This document shows, piece after piece, positions 22,545 to 32,417 of a stretch of DNA of 64,000 nt; the stretch's first letter is position 1, and each line of letters begins with the position of its first letter. Below the pieces are notes generated by a model. That model made no database searches. It was not told the DNA's origin and saw only the letters and a list, made by a program, of their open reading frames with translations. Made by a program: the position numbers and the translations under genes. Origin of the DNA: Nephrocerus scutellatus (Eukaryota > Arthropoda > Insecta > Diptera > Pipunculidae); NCBI GenBank assembly GCA_947095585.1, contig OX352761.1:56776432-56840431 (forward strand), in the 5' to 3' direction.

Positions 22545-22765
22545 AAATAATTTATAAGCGGATTTAAATGTTTATAACCACTTACTGTGAGGTGGGTGGC
22601 TGCGTAAACTGCGTAGTCGACTTTTCTTTACTACATTGGCTGGAAAAGTGATTTTTTGACCCACATGCAGCATAAACTGTGCAGCGGCTCAAGCTATGAG
22701 CTTGATTGTATGTTATTGAAATCACATACATCATCATCAATCACATCAAATACAACAGAATAAAT
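22545..22765. repeat. dispersed repeat, copy of 44,050-44,260
   Basis: Contains GGCTGCGTAAACTGCG, GCAGCATAAACTGTGCAGC and AAGCTATGAGCTTGATTGTA, which recur in the same orientation at 44,051-44,260. The left edge pairs with 19,325-19,370 in reverse. It is another copy of the repeat forming the inverted arms at 18.4 and 25.6 kb. Confidence 0.65.
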
Positions 22766-22944
22766 AATTTATAAGCTGATCTAAATGTTCATAACAATTT
22801 ATTGTGATTTCTTTTGCTTATTGCTTATCACTGACCAAACACAGTGATGAAGTTGCGTCGATAGTAGTAGGAGAAGTAAGAGCTCTTAAAAAAATGAGTG
22901 CATGTAATGTTTACGCGCGGTTGGAGTGAAATTTCTTTGACGTT

Positions 22945-23320
22945 GTGGGCGATATAACGATTAAACTAGAAGGCACAAGTCGCTTGAGAAACGGCTCAGT
23001 TTCAGAAATTCAATTTCCTAATGACCATATCCCAAATGGATGGGAACAAGTTTTACAGTCGCATCTTAATCCTACATTCAGAATTTTTTACAAATCCCTT
23101 AGAAATGGCTTAGCTCCGAAAATAGCAGATCTTATTGACCATATCCTAGAATTTTTATGGTCGCATCTATGTCCTGCATTCCGAATTTCATTGCGAATCG
23201 CTTGAGAAATTGCTTTGTTCCACAAATTCCAGACCATAATGATCATATTCCAGGATTTTCATAGGAATTCATTCCGAATTTCATGCGAATCGCTTGGGAA
23301 AATTGCTTTGTTCAGTAATG
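22945..23320 (-). repeat. degenerate 118-bp satellite units, reversed
   Basis: Minus-strand sequence reads as two to three diverged units of the array at 17,040-18,345, for example the block around AATTTCATGCGAATCGCTTG. They are more degraded than the main array. Confidence 0.7.
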
Positions 23321-24211
23321 TAATGTGAGTTGAGCTGATAACCAACCAACAGAGACTATACTACACTACTACTTCTCTATAGAGGGTTTTGGTTTACGGG
23401 CTCACATGGTCTATCTATAGTGACGTTTAGACAGCATACGAGTATATTTCAGAGGGTGCAGCTTTATTGGCCAAAAACAATTGGGGTAAAATACTAATTA
23501 TATTGCACGGTAATTTCAATATAAACTTTGCCAAGCCATAATCACATGTATTTTAACTTAATGTAATACCTCATACACATGCTTAAATACAGAGTCGAGC
23601 AATTCATTCCACAAAATTTTGAGCGGCTAAAGAAGGAATGTTTGAATTGATCGGTACGTCCGAAGATAGGTCTAAAGCTGTTTTCGTTAGTATTTTAAAA
23701 TAAAAAAAACTAACTTATAATAGTTAGAATTCTTCAACCTGAGGCCATATCACTTCCATATTTTTATAGAGTGTTGTCAGCATATTATAATTATATACAA
23801 AAGTGTATATGTGGAAAAGTACCGTATTGACTGAAAGGATATTTCAGAGTCATTATTCTATAAACAATGAGAAATGAACCGTATATTAAAGATTATTGTT
23901 TGATTTTGTATTAATATACAGTCAGTACAATGATAAACATAGTTAATTTAGTAAGAAGTGAATGGTGAACCATCTGTTAAATAAAGATAGAAGACGAACA
24001 GAATGTTAAAAAAAAGTCGAAAGGGAACAAACAGACAATGAACCAACATTTTGTAATTTATAAATTATTAAAGAAAAGCCGAAAGGAAGCAAGCAGAGAA
24101 CCAACACAAAACCTTTTTCGTGCAACCATATGGATTGCAACTTGCAAGTTGCAACTGCAAGGCTAAGAAAACAAGTAAGCAGAGCACCGAAGGAGACTTT
24201 CGAGTTTCAAT
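23321..24211. other. no gene seen
   Basis: AT-rich. Positions 23,484-23,530 (GGGGTAAAATACTAATTATA and following) are an empty-site relative of the hAT MITE target at 14,720-15,410. Nothing coding is supported. Confidence 0.45.
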
Positions 24212-24482
24212 CAAAACCTTCTCTATAGAAAGCCCAACTGTTCCGATCGTACGCAGATACATGCTTAGATTGAGACCAAACGTATTTGTATTTAGTAATC
24301 AACTAAAGAGCAAAATCCATATAAAATATTTCTGTTTCCCACTACCACATCTTACGTTTCTCGCTCTTTGCGACTTCTTATTTTTTGTACACTGTATTCA
24401 CATCCCACAAACACACATGCGTTTGGTCTTGGTTTACAGCATTAGTATGCGTAGAGTTGGGCTTTCTATAGAGAAGGTTTTG
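24212..24482. mobile_element. 271-bp TIR MITE with 8-bp target duplication
   Basis: The two ends are inverted repeats of 28 bases that match perfectly, positions 24,212-24,239 and 24,455-24,482, beginning CAAAACCTTCTCTATAGA. The flanks GTTTCAAT at 24,204-24,211 and 24,483-24,490 are identical. An 8-bp duplication fits hAT or P-type transposition; the CA start fits either. There is no coding capacity, so it must have been moved by a transposase from elsewhere. At least four further copies or fragments lie within 5 kb. Confidence 0.88.
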
Positions 24483-24507
24483 GTTTCAATACAATTACTA
24501 GTACAGT

Positions 24508-25035
24508 CAAAACCTTCTCTATAGAAAGCCCAACTCTACGCATACTAATGCTGTAAACCAAGACCAAACGCATGTGTGTTTGTGGGATGTGAACAAAACC
24601 TTCTCTATAGAAAGCCCAACTCTACGCATAATAATGCTGTAAACCAAGACCAAACGCATGTGTGTTTGTGGGATGTGAATACTGTGTACAAAAAATAAGA
24701 AGTCGCAAAGAGCGAGAAACGTAAGATGTGGTAGTGGGAAACAGAAATATTTTATATGGATTTTGCTCTTTAGTTGATTACTAAACAAATACGTTTGGTC
24801 TCAATCTAAGCATGTATCTGTGTACGATCGGAACAGTTGGGCTTTCTCTATACGGTGTACAAAAAATAAGAAGTCGCAAAGAGCGAGAAACGTAAGATGT
24901 GGTAGTGGGAAACAGAAATATTTTATATGGATTTTGCTCTTTAGTTGATTACTAAATACAAATACGTTTGGTCTCAATCTAAGCATGTATCTGTGTACGA
25001 TCGGAACAGTTGGGCTTTCTATAGAGAAGGTTTTG
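24508..25035. mobile_element. 528-bp longer form of the same MITE, with target duplication
   Basis: Opposite orientation to the previous copy and only 25 bases away. Flanks AGTACAGT at 24,500-24,507 and 25,036-25,043 are identical. Inside, the first 87 bases are repeated (24,508-24,594 and about 24,595-24,681), and the last part from TGTACAAAAAATAAGAAGTC to the end occurs twice. Both ends retain the CAAAACC / GGTTTTG termini. It is an internally duplicated derivative that was still mobile, because it has its own target duplication. Confidence 0.85.
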
Positions 25036-25043
25036 AGTACAGT

Positions 25044-25564
25044 AGTACTACACATATTAGCCGTAGAGTGAGAGTGGGTGATTGAGTTGTTGGGGAAGTG
25101 GTATGGTATGGAAATAGAAGTATGTATGCATCAAAATGTTTTTCGCTTTGAAACGCGCAGACACAATATTCGCCATTAACTTCGTTTTATCTGGTTCTCT
25201 TTATTTTATTATGTAATTTGAGGGAAGAGTTATTAACTCTTCGTAATATTAGAGTGATTAAACAAAAGACAAGCCAAAAGAAAAGGAAATGGTAGCAACA
25301 GCAACGTCGATTTTAACTTGTAAATGATACATGGAGCATTGATAGAGAACTTCGATCACGACTGCTGCACATGTTAATGGTATCTTACTAGCATCGAAGA
25401 ATATCGCTTTGAAACATGCAGGCCTATTATTCATTATTAAATTTCTTTTGCATTCTCTCTCATTTATGTAATTAATCGATGAGTTATTTACTCTAGTTAC
25501 TGCACACATGAGTAAGGATATGATAAGCGAAAAGAAAAGTAAATAGTTGCAAGGAAGCGAACAG
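25044..25564. other. no gene seen
   Basis: AT-rich. Positions 25,380-25,450 (TTTGAAACATGCAGGCC block) pair in reverse with 19,128-19,200, and 25,140-25,170 is a related piece. A hydrophobic reading frame on the minus strand here is not convincing. Confidence 0.4.
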
Positions 25565-25850
25565 GTTGTCATTGTTATTTGCCTCTTTTTGTGTAACATA
25601 TAGTAGTATTTTTTTCTGTACCACGCCAAACACGAGAGCACTGTATCACTTTATGCAATGTTGACAGAACGAGCAGAGCAGAGCACAGATAGAAAATGAA
25701 CTGAGACTAAACTATCACTACGGCTGCGGTAAAGAATTAAGTAGCTGCGCAGCTTGTGCTGCACAAAAAATGGCAGGCACTCGGTATGCACGTAATTGCG
25801 GCTACATTTTAAACCGACTTACAGTCTGCTTATAGGGGGCCAATTTGACA
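25565..25850 (-). repeat. right arm of the distant inverted repeat, cut by the Jockey insertion
   Basis: Reverse complement of 18,480-18,760. It ends at CAATTTGACA (25,841-25,850), where Jockey sequence begins. The continuation of the repeat is found at 44,051-44,115, on the far side of the whole nest. This fixes the relative age: the repeat was there before the Jockey-like element. Confidence 0.75.
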
Positions 25851-26246
25851 GTTGTTCGGACGCGGAAAAATAAAGAGATCATAAAGCAAGTTGTCGGCGA
25901 TAATGGCAACACTGATTTAAAAGTGGTACAAGCTTTGAAATGGGTTCATGTATCATCGTTTGCCTCGACTACTTCTACAGACGATATAATAAAATATGTC
26001 AAAAAAAGAGCAAGAATAAATGAGTGTCATATGCGGTGCTATAAACTTTTAAAGAGAGAAACCGATGAAAACTTACTCAAGAGTATAAATTTCAAATTGG
26101 GGATCTCATCATCGCTATATGATCAGCTGTTCAAACCTGCTCTTTGGCCAGTCGCTGTAAGAGTTCGTTCGTTCCGCTTTATGCCAAAAAACGTTATGCC
26201 AAAAAACGTTGTGCCAGCAGAAAACGACAGAACAAAAAAACAATAG
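25851..26246 (+). pseudogene. Jockey-like ORF1, C-terminal part
   Basis: The frame has no start of its own and begins at the truncation point. It encodes a KWVHVSSFASTTSTDDIIKY block, a YKLLKRETDENLLKSINFKL block and a LWPVAVRVRSFRFMPKN ending. This is the usual C-terminal nucleic-acid-binding region of ORF1 in insect Jockey/I-type elements (from general knowledge). ORF1 proteins coat the element RNA. The frame ends near 26,246, just before the ORF2 endonuclease. Confidence 0.75.
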
Positions 26247-26346
26247 ACTTCACATCTGCCGGTGCAGAAGCTGTTTCTGCTCATTCTTGTGTGTTTGCAG
26301 AAAACAACACATCCAAGAATGTCAATAATCATTCTAACAATAGGAC

Positions 26347-27192
26347 CAATACAATCAATGGACTTGTTAACTTCGATTCCTTCTCTGTTTATTACCAAAA
26401 TGTTGGCGGATGTCGCATTAGGTTAAGAGAACTCTTTACTGCGACTGAAGACTGTTCATATAATGCTGTAGCTTTTAGAGCTGTAGCAAACCGTATGTAT
26501 TCGTTACTTAGTAACGGGTATTTTAGTTTGTACCAAGTAACGATACGTTACTCCAAAATAAATGTCGTTAATAGTTTGATTTCGTTACTTTTTTCGGAGG
26601 TAGCTATTCCATACTACTTTCTATAATGGTATGTATTAGCTTTAACTGAGACCTGGTTATATGATGCCATTTATTCTTCAGAAATATTTAACTCTGAATT
26701 CATCGTATACAGAAAGGACCGAAATGCTGATCTCTCTGGCCATTTAAGAGGCGGTGGAGTATTGTTTGCCCTTAGATCTGTATTCAATAGTAAGGAAATA
26801 ATTTTACCCGATCATATAAGTCTAGATATCGAGCAAATATGTGTCCAATTATGTGTTATTTCTGATAAAAGAGATTTAATAAAAATATATTATTTTATCA
26901 GTTATATACCACCTGGCAGTACAATTGAAATTTATAATGCTCATATAAATAACATCAATTACATAATAGAATCTTTCGATGAAAATTCGTTTGCTTTTGT
27001 AATAGGTGATTTTAATCTTGGTAACATTGAATGGTCATTTTCAAATGAAGAGAAATGCCTTTTACCATATAATTTATCTAAAACGATTGAAATTGAAACC
27101 ATTGATAAAATGTTTTCTATGAATTTTTTACAAATTAATAATATTAAAAATAGCTTAAATAGAATTTTAGATTTAATTTTTATTCATAAGGA
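26347..27192 (+). pseudogene. Jockey-like APE endonuclease, interrupted
   Basis: The domain starts with FDSFSVYYQNVGGCRIRLRE, an APE-type N-terminus. After a short foreign insertion at 26,476-26,634 it continues with LTETWLYDAIYSSEIF, where ETW is the catalytic glutamate motif. The GDFNLGNIEW block near 27,005 holds the metal-binding Asp-Asn pair. The enzyme nicks the target to prime reverse transcription. The frame is cut at 27,192 by the LTR element and resumes at 35,036 in step. Confidence 0.82.
26476..26634. mobile_element. about 160-bp insertion in the endonuclease
   Basis: The inserted segment separates NAVAF from LALTETW in the endonuclease. Flanks share TAGCTTT, so a 7-8 bp target duplication is likely. 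Inside is CGTTACTTAGTAACG, a palindrome, plus further GTTAC/GTAAC elements. Terminal inverted repeats are not obvious, so the class is uncertain. Confidence 0.5.
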
Positions 27193-28113
27193 TGTAACGA
27201 AGTTGGTTTCCTTATACCAACAAACGTTACAAACCATACGAGTAATATATATATATCGTATCACGAATAAAATATATGTATACCACATAAGTAGATTTTC
27301 CCGAAATACCGACGGCAAATCACACTATGCTGCACGCACAAATTACTCGAGTACACAAACAATATATTCATTTTTGTCTACAGCACTGTTGTCCATACGC
27401 AAATAACCAAATTGATAGGCACAGTGACTATATGTAGACACATAATATTGTTCTTAACTTTAAACGGTCCCATGTCTATACACTCATTCATTCAACTCAC
27501 AAAATTCCCAACCTGGTGAACGAAAAAGTTATAGACATGGGACGCCAAAATTTCAAAACAAGAGGAGAAGACAAAATACCGAATTTAGTGCAATACACTA
27601 AATTCAGTACTTCTCTGGGTGGTAGTGATTGACTACTCACATCACTGCGTGAAAGGCAAGCGAAGCAGTAAGTCTGGATCTTATCCGACTTATTCGCCGA
27701 CCAAACTTCTCACTGCATACAAGTGAAACAATCAGCAACGCCGAGGCTCTGCCTGACTTGTTGATTGTCGCACTTCACCTGCATATAGGGTGCGGAGCTT
27801 CACTCCACAACCACACACGGCAGCTATAAGCGACGAAGGTGGTAGTGTCTAGGTTTTACCTGACCGCTTCCTTCCGAGCAAACCCCCCCTCCTACCTGAC
27901 AACCGAACAAACCGATCTCCCTACCCGCCATTATAATAAGTATAGTATAATAAGTATATTAAGACATTGCTTTCATGTAAATAAAAAGAACCTTTATGAA
28001 GTAAAGGAAAAATACCAAAAACAAAACCATCTATTAATTTGTAACTCAACGACGAACCTGAACCCTGGGTATACGGCGAGCGTCACCCGAGCCGTCAAGG
28101 AAAGAACGTTACA
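27193..28113 (+). repeat. 5' LTR (921 bp)
   Basis: Pairs with 34,114-35,035 with few differences. It begins with a hairpin: TGTAACG at the tip is matched by CGTTACA about 30 bases later, and GTTGG by CCAAC inside it. It ends GTTACA, followed four bases later by the primer site. Confidence 0.95.
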
Positions 28114-28117
28114 AATT

Positions 28118-28136
28118 TGGCGCCCGAGCAGGGACT
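28118..28136 (+). promoter_or_regulatory. primer binding site, tRNA-Lys type
   Basis: TGGCGCCCGAGCAGGGACT. This is the complement of a lysine tRNA 3' end, as used by Osvaldo-type elements and by lentiviruses. The same site occurs at 63,292-63,310. Confidence 0.88.
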
Positions 28137-28149
28137 CTTATTCTTAATA

Positions 28150-28335
28150 AACCAGAAAAGAGTAGCGATAAGAAAAATAAAATATAAGAATTTTACATAT
28201 ACCAGAAAAATAGTAATAAAATAAAATATCAGAAATTTTACATATACCAGAAAAATAGTAATAAAATAAAATATCAGAAATTTTACATACACCAGAAAAA
28301 TAGTAGTAAAATAAAATAAAAGAAATTCTACATTC
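28150..28335. repeat. 45-bp tandem repeat in the leader
   Basis: Four units contain ACCAGAAAAATAGTAATAAA and ATATCAGAAATTTTACATAT. It lies in the untranslated leader between primer site and gag. It has no coding meaning. Confidence 0.8.
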
Positions 28336-28721
28336 GTTTTTTTTTTTCGTGTTTTTTTTATCACTACACAGCTTCGATTATAAGAAGGAGAAAAAAAAAC
28401 ACAAAAGAAAAACACAGGGGCATACATACACAGAATTACCAGTAGCCAGCAACAATCCAATCCAATCCATATATCCACCAGACTCACCGAGTAAGAAGAA
28501 CTTGTGTCAGTCGACCAAACACACAAGAAAAGAAATATATATTTAGTATACAGCAAACCCCGACACCAGTAACTCCCGCTCGCACTACCAGAAAACCCTC
28601 GCCGACAGAACAACCATTGTGATATTTATGTAAGTGGGGAATGCGTCACCACTATAAAACTAATAGGCACCAAACGGGGAGTGTCTAAACTACGAAATAT
28701 CAACAATTCTTGTTTCTTACA

Positions 28722-30243
28722 ATGGCTACGAGTGAAACCAGCTTGAGTGCGTCCGATGTATATACACTTCGGAAGGAGGAGTTGATCACCGAATTAAGCA
28801 ATCGTGGTATCAATGCAAACAATGGAACAGTGGAGGAGCTCCGCAAGCTGCTATCGAGCAATTTGAAGAGGCACAGATCATACGAGGAGTTACGAGTACC
28901 AGCACACCAGACAACAACCAAAACTGTAATAGTACCGACCCTTTCCTACTCACCAGTAGACACCATGGCGCCGCAACCACCTATTTTCCATCCGACGCGG
29001 ACGTCATGGATAAAGTACGAAAGTGGAACATACGGTATGATGGTAGTAGCAATACTACATTAGAATTCTTAGAACGAGTCGAAGAACTGGCCGAGTGTTA
29101 TCAATCGCCACTCGACAGAATAGTCCGCACCTTGCCCGAGTTATTAAAAGGAAATGCGTTAGTGTGGTATCGCAATAATAAGGAACTCATAGCCAATTGG
29201 AGGGACTTTTGTGAAGAACTAAGGCAATTCTTTTTGCCGCCACGATTTGCGTCACAACTGGCAGACCGAATCCGTAACCGTGTACAGACAACTAGAGAAA
29301 AAGGGAAGGAATATCTCATGGCTATACAAGCGCTCATGCGGTGGCATACCGGTCTGACAAGCGAGGACAAACTCAACCGCATTTATGAGAATTTGAGAAC
29401 GGACTATCGCCATTATATTAAGCGAGGAGAGTTCACAACATTAACAGCGCTCTTATGGGAGAACAACACCCCACTCGACCCATTACAGCCGTCAGCCGAC
29501 CGCCTCATCTGTGACCTACCGCACCACCATTTCGACCCAACGTACCGCACGTACGGCCAACCGCTCCACAGTTCCAACCAAACACGACAACCGCTTACCA
29601 CACCACGACGTCCAACCAACCAGTAACGACTCCATATCAGTTAGCTAATCGAAGACTTCGAATGCCTTATGGGAGAACAACACCCCACTCGACCCATTAC
29701 AGCCGTCAGCCGACCGCCTCATCTGTGACCTACCGCACCACCATTTCGACCCAACGTACCGCACGTACGGCCAACCGCTCCACAGTTCCAACCAAACACG
29801 ACAACCGCTTACCACACCACGACGGCCAACCAACCAGTAACGACTCTATATCAGTTACCCATACAATCAGCACGACCTGTTACCAACGAAGTAACACAGC
29901 CGCATCAACCGCAGCCGCAACATGTACCGCATCCACATCATATACCGCCCGCCCATACACCATATACCAGCGAAGTAACACAGCCACAACTACTGCCACC
30001 TATGCCAATAGTCAACGATGAAACAAATCCGCATCAGTCATCACCCGTCCGTCCGCCGGCGACAAACGCATACAACCAACAGACCTGCTGCTGGACTTGC
30101 GGCCAGCCAGGCCACGTACGTAGAGGTTGCTGCCAGAACCGTCAACTGTTCTGTTCGCACTGCGGCACACATGGCATGCAAAGCCGTCACTGCCAATGTG
30201 CGCAGGGAAACGCCAACGGGCCGTCCAATTACATGAGGCATTA
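28722..30243 (+). pseudogene. Osvaldo-like gag
   Basis: The start is taken as the ATG at 28,722 (MATSETSLSASDVYTLRKEE). The N-terminal frame gives way near 29,000 to a second frame with VRKWNIRYDGSSNTTLEFLE, LVWYRNNKELIANW and RFASQLADRIRNRVQTTREK, a typical retrotransposon gag core. A 192-bp internal duplication (29,452-29,643 and 29,666-29,857) shifts the frame again. The C-terminal part has two zinc knuckles, CWTCGQPGHVRRGC and CSHCGTHGMQSRHC. At least two frame breaks make it defective. It is clearly related to the gag at 63,364. Confidence 0.87.
29452..29857. repeat. 192-bp duplication within gag
   Basis: The units 29,452-29,643 and 29,666-29,857 are almost identical (one visible T/G and one C/T difference). 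They are separated by 22 bases. The 214-bp offset is not a multiple of three, so it disrupts gag. Confidence 0.9.
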
Positions 30244-30269
30244 GACGTCCCTGACACTACCGCACAGAG

Positions 30270-30495
30270 CCACGCCTCATACACAATACCAATTAAGTTT
30301 AATAATCACCAGTATAATGCGATCATCGACACTGGCGCAGGAAGATCCTGTATTGGGAAAAACATACAGAATCTCTGCAGAAAATTCAAAATACCAGCTC
30401 GACCCATCTCTATGACATTTGCGTTTGCTGATAAATCTACCCTCACCGCTCATCAAGCATATGTGTCGATTCCGATAATATGTCGATTCCGATAA
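30270..30495 (+). pseudogene. Osvaldo-like aspartic protease, C-terminally replaced
   Basis: The active-site motif is intact: NAIIDTGAGRSCIGK. The frame continues to AFADKSTLTAHQAYVSIPI and then meets an 18-bp direct duplication (ATGTCGATTCCGATAAT twice at 30,463-30,498). After this the sequence jumps to reverse transcriptase thumb. The protease C-terminus and the polymerase fingers that should follow are missing. Confidence 0.8.
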
Positions 30496-30498
30496 TGT

Positions 30499-30524
30499 CG
30501 AATATCTCGGGCACCAAATAACAG
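30499..30524 (+). pseudogene. displaced reverse transcriptase thumb fragment
   Basis: This short piece encodes VEYLGHQIT, a block that in Gypsy polymerases follows the catalytic YLDD region. Here it precedes the palm. The corresponding place downstream, near 31,255, is deleted. Confidence 0.65.
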
Positions 30525-30877
30525 ATATTGGTCAGCTTTTTCTTACTGAGGAGGAGGTCTTATATGAACTATCTAATCTAGATAATAATAGTAAAACTGG
30601 ACCTGATTTATTTCCCTCCCTTTATATTAAAAGTTGTAAGCTCAACGTCTTAAAGCCCTTATTACACATATTTAATTTGTCTTTAGCTAGCGGTGAATTC
30701 TTAAAAGATTGGAAATTTTCGTTTATAACTCCAATCCATAGAAATGGCCAACGCCAAAATATCGAGAATTATAGGCCTATATCTAAATTGCCGTTAGTTC
30801 CAAAAATCTTTGAAGCTATTGTAAAAAGAAAGCTTGCATCCTTTTTATCTAACAAGATATCAGAACTTCAACACGGC
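30525..30877 (+). pseudogene. captured Jockey-like reverse transcriptase segment
   Basis: This 353-bp stretch is nearly identical to 35,709-36,061 of the Jockey-like element, also 353 bp, with no indels and roughly ten substitutions visible. It encodes FLTEEEVLYELSNLDNNSKT, then FSFITPIHRNGQRQNIENYR. The left joint lies in ATATTGGTCA and the right joint in ACACGGC, both shared by the two parents or nearly so. It breaks the LTR element's pol gene. Confidence 0.88.
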
Positions 30878-32417
30878 CATCATCAAAGATGCATACCCTC
30901 TACCGCAGATCAACCATATTTTGGACAAACTAAAAGGAGCTAACTACATTTCGACGATCGACCTGAAACATGGATATTGGCAAATACCACTAAAACCAAC
31001 CAGCAGACCATATACCGCATTCACAGTACCAGGCCGAGGACTCTTTCAATGGAAAGTGATGCCTTTCGGACTGCATTCCGCCCCCTCCACATTTCAGCGA
31101 CTACTCGACCAAATCATTAGTCCTGAGTTAGAACCATACGCCTTTGCATATTTAGACGACATCATCGGAAAGACATTTACCGAGCATATGTCCACACTCA
31201 CCGAAGTTTTCAAACGGCTAAAAACAGCAAATCTAAAAATAAACCTCACCAAGTTGCTAAGAAAAAAGCAGAAATGGACATGGGATAATGACCAAGAAGA
31301 GGTATTCCGAACGTTAAAACAAAAACTAACCGAAGCACCGATTCTCGCCTGCCCCGATTTTTCCCGACCCTTTTTACTTCAGACCGATGCCAGTGCCGAT
31401 GGACTTGGAGCCGTGTTATCACAAACAATCGATAACCAAGAACGAGTAATTGCGTACGCCAGCCGAACTCTTACCGAAACGGAACGTAATTACTCAGTCA
31501 CCGAGCGGGAATGCCTAGCCGTAGTATGGGGCGTTCGCAAAATGCGACCATACCTCGAAGGTTATCACTTTATTGTCCATACCGATCACCAGTCACTGAA
31601 ATGGTTGCACAGCATCGAAAACCCCTCCGGAAGACTAGCACGTTGGGCAATCGAGCTACAACAATTCGATTATGAAATACGATATAGAAAAGGCTCATCG
31701 AACACTGTCGCCGACGTACTGTCCAGAACCGAGGGTAAACCAGAAGAGAACCCCGACTACCAGACCATGAACGGAACACTGTACCGCCACATATTTAACC
31801 CGACCCGCCACACCGAAGCCAGTAACACCGCATGGAAGGTCTGTGTTCCAAAACCATTACGTCAACAGGTTCTGCATGAAAACCATGCAGACGTAACTGC
31901 CGGCCATATGGGAATCGCCAAAACGTTCGCCAGAATCGCAACAAATTATTATTGGCCAGGAATGTTCCGTGACACCGCGAAATTTGTCCAAAGATGTCCA
32001 ACCTGCATAGAGTATAAAGTACCCGCTATCAAACCCGCTGGAGAAATGTTCATGACCGCTGCCAATCACCTATGGGAGATAGCCAGTTCTGATTTTATTG
32101 GACCACTACCACGCTCCACAAAAGGGAACACGATGATACTCGTATTCCATGATAAATTCTCAAAATGGACAGAGTTGATCAAAGGATTCAAAGAACGAAT
32201 TCTCAGTCGGTAGGGATGCCCAAAAGTTCTAATAACAGACAATGGCACACAATACCGCAGCAAACAATTCCAAGAGCTATTGGCCCAGTTGCAGATCAAA
32301 CAGCGATTCACACCTCCATACACGCCACAAGCCAACCCAACCGAACGAATGAATCGAGTCATCAAGACGATGATCTCACAATATGTGAAGAAGGACCACC
32401 GAAAATGGGACGAATAA
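30878..32417 (+). pseudogene. Osvaldo-like reverse transcriptase, RNase H and integrase
   Basis: The palm begins with INHILDKLKGANYISTIDLK. The catalytic block reads AYLDDIIGKT, with a few codons lost after DDII. The thumb is deleted between NLKINLTK and LLRKKQKWTW. RNase H follows (FLLQTDASADGLGAVLSQ, TDHQSLKWLH, SNTVADVLSR). The integrase has the zinc-binding HENH...CPTC region near 31,880-32,010, the first Asp in SDFIGPLP, the second in ITDNGTQY and the Glu in NPTERMNR. There is a TAG at 32,211 and a frameshift near 32,417. Confidence 0.9.

Noticed and set aside
25258..25641. 127-codon hydrophobic frame on the minus strand
   Set aside because: It overlaps dispersed inverted-repeat sequence and has no recognisable domain.
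28095..28613. 172-codon hydrophobic frame on the minus strand
   Set aside because: Antisense to the LTR element's leader with 45-bp AT-rich repeats, which gives Phe/Ile/Tyr-rich nonsense.
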